Position numbers and translations under genes: made by a program
In this document: positions 59,681 to 64,000 of the stretch, one piece after another
Layout: every line of letters starts with the position of its first letter
Numbering within the stretch: position 1 is the stretch's first letter
Assembly (NCBI GenBank): GCA_964636405.1
Contig: CAZWSI010000007.1
Coordinates: 1 to 64,000, forward strand
Direction of reading: 5' to 3'
Origin: CAZKGE01 sp964636405
GTDB taxonomy: Bacteria; Bacillota; Clostridia; Christensenellales; CAG-138
DNA length: 64,000 nt
Notes under the pieces: generated by a model
The model's database searches: none
What the model was told of the DNA's origin: nothing
The model's input: the letters and a program-made list of their open reading frames with translations, nothing else

Positions 59681-60376
59681 GTGCGTGCAGGGATGGAATG
59701 GCTTTCTCTTTTGCGGGAACTGATCTTCGTATTCGCCTATGTGGGCAGCACAGGCTCCTTCCCAGAGCCGCTATCGAGCGCGGAGGAGCGCGAAACCGTT
59801 TTGCGCATGGGGGAGGGGGACGAGACGGCGCGCGAAAAGCTCATTTTGCACAATCTGCGGCTTGTCGCGCACATTGCCAAGAAATACGCGCGCGCGGGCC
59901 GCGAGCTGGACGATCTTATTTCCACCGGCACCATCGGGCTGATCAAGGCCGTATCCACTTATAATCTGGAGAAGGGCGTGCCGCTTTCCTCCTATGCCAG
60001 CCGCTGCGTGGAAAACGAAATGCTCATGCGCATCCGCGCGGAGCGCAAGCAGGTTTTTGAGGTTTCCCTTTCAGAATCCATCGGCGTGGATTCGGACGGC
60101 AACGACATCTCGTTTTGCGATATTCTGGGCACGGAGCCGGGCGCGCTGCAAAGCGAGGTGGAAGCGCGCATGGACGCGGAGGCCGTAAGAACGCTGCTTG
60201 CCCGCGCGCTTACGTCCCGGGAGCAAACCGTCGTGAGGCTGCGCTTCGGCATCCTGTGCGGCTATCGCATGCCGCAAAGGGAGATTGCGGAGCTGCTCGG
60301 CATTTCGCGCTCATACGTATCCCGCATTGAAAAAAAGGCTTTGCGCAAGTTGCGGGATATGCTTTCCACGCAATAA
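59681..60376 (+). CDS. sigK: SigK-type sporulation sigma factor
   Basis: A 231-residue sigma-70 factor. The N-terminus LLRELIFVFAYVGSTGSFPEPLSSAEE matches SigK, with a hydrophobic pro-sequence (about 20-25 residues) expected to be removed by SpoIVFB. Region 2 (LILHNLRLVAHIAKKYA, DDLISTGTIGLIKAVSTYN) and region 4 (QREIAELLGISRSYVSRIEKKAL) are intact. SigK directs late mother-cell transcription. The gene is not split by a skin element. Start is GTG 59681; ATG 59693 is also possible. Confidence 0.88.
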   Translation: MRAGMEWLSLLRELIFVFAYVGSTGSFPEPLSSAEERETVLRMGEGDETAREKLILHNLRLVAHIAKKYARAGRELDDLISTGTIGLIKAVSTYNLEKGVPLSSYASRCVENEMLMRIRAERKQVFEVSLSESIGVDSDGNDISFCDILGTEPGALQSEVEARMDAEAVRTLLARALTSREQTVVRLRFGILCGYRMPQREIAELLGISRSYVSRIEKKALRKLRDMLSTQ

Positions 60377-60383
60377 AGAAGAA

Positions 60384-60428
60384 GGATGCGGGCCGCCCGT
60401 TTCGCGCGCGGCCGCAATCCTTGTTTAT
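60384..60428 (+). terminator. Terminator after sigK
   Basis: GGAT-GCGGGCCGC pairs with GCGGCCGC-ATCC, followed by TTGTTTATTTC. Confidence 0.75.
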
Positions 60429-60465
60429 TTCTATATTTGCAGCTCCTCCGTTGGTTCAAATCCGC

Positions 60466-60495
60466 TTTACAAACCAATCGCATTTTTGTTATAAT
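60466..60495 (+). promoter_or_regulatory. Promoter of the riboswitch-controlled ATPase
   Basis: TTTACA (60466-60471) and TATAAT (60490-60495), 18-base spacer. Confidence 0.8.
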
Positions 60496-60505
60496 TTAAG
60501 TATTC

Positions 60506-60622
60506 ATGGGGGAGTAGTTGGCGCGCTTGCCGCGTTCCAAGTCAACATGCATGGCGGCGTTCCGCCTGGCTTGGATGAAATAACCAGACTCATGTACGCC
60601 AAAGAGGCGTGCATGGGTTTTT
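60506..60622 (+). ncRNA. yybP-ykoY (manganese) riboswitch with terminator
   Basis: Conserved pieces in order: GGGGGAGTAG (60508-60517), AACATGC (60544-60550), GCCTGGC (60564-60570) and GAAATAACCAGAC (60577-60589), matching the yybP-ykoY aptamer. The 3' side forms a terminator, ATGTACGCC / GGCGTGCAT followed by GGGTTTTT (60592-60622). Members of this class bind Mn2+ and turn on export genes. The P-type ATPase starts 46 bases later. Confidence 0.88.
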
Positions 60623-60667
60623 CATTATTGTGCGATCTTCGGAAATACTGATATGGGGTGAAAAGCT

Positions 60668-63310
60668 TTGAAGTACTATCTAACCGACAAGGAAGCCGTG
60701 CTGGGCGAGCTCAAAAGCGCGGCGGAGGGCCTCAGCGCGCAGGAAGCCGCGTCGCGCCTTGCACACGATGGCCGAAACAAGCTGGACGAGGGTAAAAAGA
60801 CGCCGCTTATCGTGCGCTTTCTGGCGCAGATGAAGGACCCGATGATTCTTATCCTCCTCGCGGCGGCGCTCATTTCCGGCATTACGTCGGTCTATGCGGG
60901 CGAGAGCTTCGCGGATGTGATCATTATTCTCGCGGTGGTCGTCATCAACGCCGTGCTGGGCGTGTATCAGGAGAGCAAGGCCGAAAAGGCCATTGAGGCG
61001 TTGCAGCAGATGGCGGCCGCGACCTGCCGCGTGCTGCGCGACGGCAAGGCAGTGCGCGTGAAAAGCGAGGAGCTGGTCGCGGGCGATATCGTGCTGCTCG
61101 AGGCGGGCGACGCTGTGCCCGCCGACGGCCGCGTGCTTGAATGCGCCAGCCTGCAAATCGAGGAGGCCGCGCTCACGGGCGAGAGCGTCCCGGTCAACAA
61201 GCTTGTCGACACGCTCAATCTCGAGGGCGCAAAGGACGTGCCGCTCGGCGACCGTAAAAACATGGTCTACATGGGCAGCACCGTCGTATACGGCCGCGGC
61301 AAGGTGATCGTAACCGGCACGGGCATGCGCACTGAGATGGGCAAAATTGCCGACGCGCTCGCCAATACGCAGGAGGGACAGACCCCCCTGCAGATCAAGC
61401 TCGGCCAGCTTTCGCGGGTGCTTACGTACGTCGTTGTCGGTATCTGCGTGTTTATCTTTGGCCTCAACCTTGTGCGCTCCGGCGATTTTTCCGGCCAGTT
61501 CATGCTGGATACCTTCATGGTGGCGGTGAGCCTCGCCGTGGCGGCCATCCCCGAGGGACTCGCGGCGGTGGTGACCATCGTGCTCTCCATCGGCGTAACG
61601 AATATGTCCAAGCGTAGCGCCATCATAAGGCGCTTGACCGCCGTGGAGACGCTCGGCTGCGCGCAGATTATCTGCTCAGATAAAACGGGCACCCTTACGC
61701 AAAACAAAATGACCGTCGTGGATTCATTTGGCGACGACAAAGCCCTGCTCGCGGCGGCCATGGCGCTCTGCTCCGACGCGGAGGAGGGCGAAAACGGTAC
61801 GATTATCGGTGAGCCGACGGAATGCGCGCTCGTGGCCTTCGCCGTGGCGGAGGGGCTCCGCAAGGACGCGCTGGAGAAGCTTCAGCCGCGCGCAGGCGAG
61901 GCGCCCTTCGACAGCATGCGCAAGATGATGAGCACCGTCCATCGGCTGGACAAGGGATATGTGCAGTATACCAAGGGCGCGCCCGACATGCTGCTTGCCC
62001 GCTGCACGAGCTATCTAGCCGGCGGCAAGACGCTGCCCATGACGCAGGAGATGCGCACCGAGATTCTGGCGGCCAATCACGATATGGCCCGCCGGGCTCT
62101 GCGCGTGCTCTGCGCGGCTACCCGCAGCTACGACGTTCTTCCGGCCGACATGAGCCCTAGGGCGCTGGAGAACGAGCTTACCTTTGTGGGCCTGACAGGC
62201 ATGATCGACCCCGTTCGCCCAGAGGTGACGGCGGCCATTAAGGAGTGCCGGAGCGCGGGCATACGGCCCATCATGATCACGGGCGACCACCGGGATACCG
62301 CAGTGGCCATCGCCAAACAGCTCGGCATAATCGAAGATGAAAAGGAGGCCATCACCGGCGCGCAGCTCGACGAAATTCCCGTGGAGGAATTTTTTGAGCG
62401 CGTGGGCGATTACTCTGTTTACGCGCGCGTGCAGCCCGAGCACAAGGTGCGCATTGTGGAAGCCTGGCAGCGCCGGGGCGATGTAACGGCCATGACGGGC
62501 GACGGCGTAAACGATGCGCCCAGCATCAAAACGGCGGATATCGGCGTGGGCATGGGCATTACGGGCACGGACGTGACAAAGAACGTGGCTGACATGGTGC
62601 TTGCGGACGATAACTTTGCCACCATCGTGGGCGCGGTCGAGGAGGGCCGCCGCATCTACGACAACATCCGCAAGGCCATCCAGTTTTTGCTCAGCTCCAA
62701 CATGAGCGAGGTGCTGTCCATCTTCATTGCGACGCTGCTGGGCTTTACCATCCTCAAGCCCGTGCACCTTTTATGGATCAATCTGATTACGGATTGCTTC
62801 CCGGCGCTCGCGCTGGGCACGGAGGCTGCCGAGGCCAATTTAATGAACCGCAAGCCACGCAGCACGCGCGACGGCATATTCTCGGGCGGCCTGGGCTTCG
62901 ACGTGGCGTATCAGGGCGTGCTGGTTTCCGTCCTTACGCTGGCGGCCTATTTCATCGGCCACTATATGGAAGCGGGCGTGTGGGAAATTGCAAACAGCCC
63001 GGACGGCATGACCATGGCCTTTTTAACCATGAGCATGGCGGAGATCTTCCATAGCTTCAATATGCGCTCGCAGCGGGGCAGCATCTTCTCCATGCGTACG
63101 CAAAACAAGCTTCTTTGGGGCGCGGGCGCGCTTTCATTGCTGCTTTCCACGGTCGTTTTGTATGTGCCGTTCCTCGCGGAGGCGTTCTCCTTTGAGCACA
63201 TCAGCCTCGCGGAATACGCGGTCGCCATGGGGCTTGCGGCGAGCACGATTCCCATTGTGGAGATGGTCAAGTGCATCCAGCGCGCCGTGGCGCGCAGAAA
63301 GCGCGCGTAA
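60668..63310 (+). CDS. P2-type cation ATPase (Ca2+/Mn2+ exporter)
   Basis: An 880-residue P-type ATPase with the N-terminal cation ATPase domain, TGES (actuator), phosphorylation motif DKTGTLT near residue 338, KGAPD in the N domain, TGDGVNDAP hinge near 617, and ten predicted membrane helices. Sequence is like PMR1/LMCA1 calcium pumps. The manganese riboswitch upstream argues that Mn2+ is exported, perhaps with Ca2+. Start is TTG 60668, RBS tggggtg. Confidence 0.93.
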   Translation: MKYYLTDKEAVLGELKSAAEGLSAQEAASRLAHDGRNKLDEGKKTPLIVRFLAQMKDPMILILLAAALISGITSVYAGESFADVIIILAVVVINAVLGVYQESKAEKAIEALQQMAAATCRVLRDGKAVRVKSEELVAGDIVLLEAGDAVPADGRVLECASLQIEEAALTGESVPVNKLVDTLNLEGAKDVPLGDRKNMVYMGSTVVYGRGKVIVTGTGMRTEMGKIADALANTQEGQTPLQIKLGQLSRVLTYVVVGICVFIFGLNLVRSGDFSGQFMLDTFMVAVSLAVAAIPEGLAAVVTIVLSIGVTNMSKRSAIIRRLTAVETLGCAQIICSDKTGTLTQNKMTVVDSFGDDKALLAAAMALCSDAEEGENGTIIGEPTECALVAFAVAEGLRKDALEKLQPRAGEAPFDSMRKMMSTVHRLDKGYVQYTKGAPDMLLARCTSYLAGGKTLPMTQEMRTEILAANHDMARRALRVLCAATRSYDVLPADMSPRALENELTFVGLTGMIDPVRPEVTAAIKECRSAGIRPIMITGDHRDTAVAIAKQLGIIEDEKEAITGAQLDEIPVEEFFERVGDYSVYARVQPEHKVRIVEAWQRRGDVTAMTGDGVNDAPSIKTADIGVGMGITGTDVTKNVADMVLADDNFATIVGAVEEGRRIYDNIRKAIQFLLSSNMSEVLSIFIATLLGFTILKPVHLLWINLITDCFPALALGTEAAEANLMNRKPRSTRDGIFSGGLGFDVAYQGVLVSVLTLAAYFIGHYMEAGVWEIANSPDGMTMAFLTMSMAEIFHSFNMRSQRGSIFSMRTQNKLLWGAGALSLLLSTVVLYVPFLAEAFSFEHISLAEYAVAMGLAASTIPIVEMVKCIQRAVARRKRA

Positions 63311-63352
63311 ACGGCGGGCCTGCCAAGCCTCATACGTGCCAGGGGGGGTAGC

Positions 63353-64000
63353 ATGAAGCTGTCCAAAGAGGAAGCGCGGCGCTTTCTGATCCATTATCAG
63401 GGTCTGACGGATTCCGACGCGCTTTCGGGCGCGGAAGGCGTTCTTGCGTTCATAAAACGGGTCGGCTGCATTCAATACGATCCGCTCAATATTGTCGGGC
63501 GGAACGCCGATCTGGTTTTGCAGGCGCGGATTAAGGATTACCGGCCGGAGCTGCTGGAGCGGCTGCTCTACAAGGATCGTCTGCTGCTCGACGGCTGGGA
63601 CAAGATGATGTCGATCTATTTGCGGGAGGATTGGCCCTGCTTTCGCTATGTTCGCGAAAGGAGGGGCGCGGAAACTACCGTAATCCTTCGCAACCGCAAT
63701 TCGCAAGACGCGCTGCTCTATACGGACGTGATTCTGCGCGAGCTAGCCCAAAACGGACCGATGCAGCCCAAGCAGCTCAAGCTCGGCTCCGCGCCCGCCG
63801 GGCGTTGGGGGCATAAGAATCTCTCGAGCGCCGCGATGGACTATCTCTTTCAAACGGGAAGGCTCGGCGTTTATGAGAAAGTGAAAGTAAACAAGGTATA
63901 CGCGCCGGTGGAGCAGCTTCTCCCCGAATCCCTTTTAAGCGCCGCGCCCTTTGCGTCGGAACAGGCGTTTTGCAGATGGTATGTGCGCAGGCGGCTCGGG
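63353..64000 (+). CDS. YcaQ-like winged-helix DNA glycosylase family (3' truncated by window)
   Basis: The first 216 residues of a HTH_42/YcaQ family protein (LSKEEARRFLIHYQGL, VGCIQYDPLNIVGRNADLVLQARI, QPKQLKLGS, GRWGHKNLSSAAMDYLFQTG). YcaQ/AlkX unhooks interstrand crosslinks in DNA. Continues beyond the window. Confidence 0.85.
   Translation, partial: MKLSKEEARRFLIHYQGLTDSDALSGAEGVLAFIKRVGCIQYDPLNIVGRNADLVLQARIKDYRPELLERLLYKDRLLLDGWDKMMSIYLREDWPCFRYVRERRGAETTVILRNRNSQDALLYTDVILRELAQNGPMQPKQLKLGSAPAGRWGHKNLSSAAMDYLFQTGRLGVYEKVKVNKVYAPVEQLLPESLLSAAPFASEQAFCRWYVRRRLG

Noticed and set aside
1..64000. CRISPR arrays, tRNA and rRNA genes
   Set aside because: No regularly spaced repeats and no cloverleaf or rRNA-like segments were recognised.

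Overview
This window comes from a GC-rich, spore-forming member of the Bacillota, probably class Clostridia. The evidence is gene order: infB-rbfA-nrnA-truB-ribF-rpsO-pnp-ylxY-M16 peptidase; rpmF-plsX-acpP-rnc-smc-ftsY-ylxM-ffh-rpsP-khpA-rimM-trmD-rplS-rbgA-rnhB-yraN; and comM-dprA-topA-trmFO-hslV-hslU. A full-length sigK-type sigma factor gene (59681-60376) supports endospore formation. A Christensenellales-like lineage is a guess. No tRNA, rRNA or CRISPR array was recognised.

Layout. Positions 1-32311 are a dense, co-directional housekeeping block: translation initiation, ribosome maturation, RNA decay, cell division, lipid and ACP synthesis, SMC, SRP, tRNA modification, and a large two-module GT-C glycosyltransferase with a GtrA partner. 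Positions 32315-33210 and 48246-48873 are the two halves of comM. Positions 48875-64000 resume the core: dprA, topA, trmFO, hslVU, a SleB-like lipoprotein, RNase J, YlbF, MltG, SigK, then a P-type cation ATPase behind a yybP-ykoY (manganese) riboswitch, and the start of a YcaQ-like gene.

The unusual part is a 15,035-bp element (about 33211-48245) inserted in comM immediately before the Walker B codons. Removing it between two copies of CGGCGT restores an uninterrupted 507-residue ComM. The reconstructed circle junction has imperfect inverted arms centred on the shared core, as expected for a large serine integrase, but no integrase gene is present. The element is a patchwork. It holds an EcoRI-type adenine methyltransferase with a DUF262-HNH nuclease; a five-gene minus-strand operon (DUF3841, SRAP, a Cys/His/Asp papain-like protein, a small coiled coil, HEAT-like plus HIRAN); a partial siphophage tail module with a canonical -1 frameshift site; a small repressor cassette with near-symmetric divergent promoters and perfect palindromic operators; and an SOS-type end (S24 repressor, truncated UmuC, LexA-like winged helix). 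Several genes stop at abrupt joints where unrelated fragments meet, so the phage part is decayed while the restriction and SRAP-HIRAN modules look intact. My main candidate for an undescribed system is the SRAP-HIRAN operon (36349-39866).
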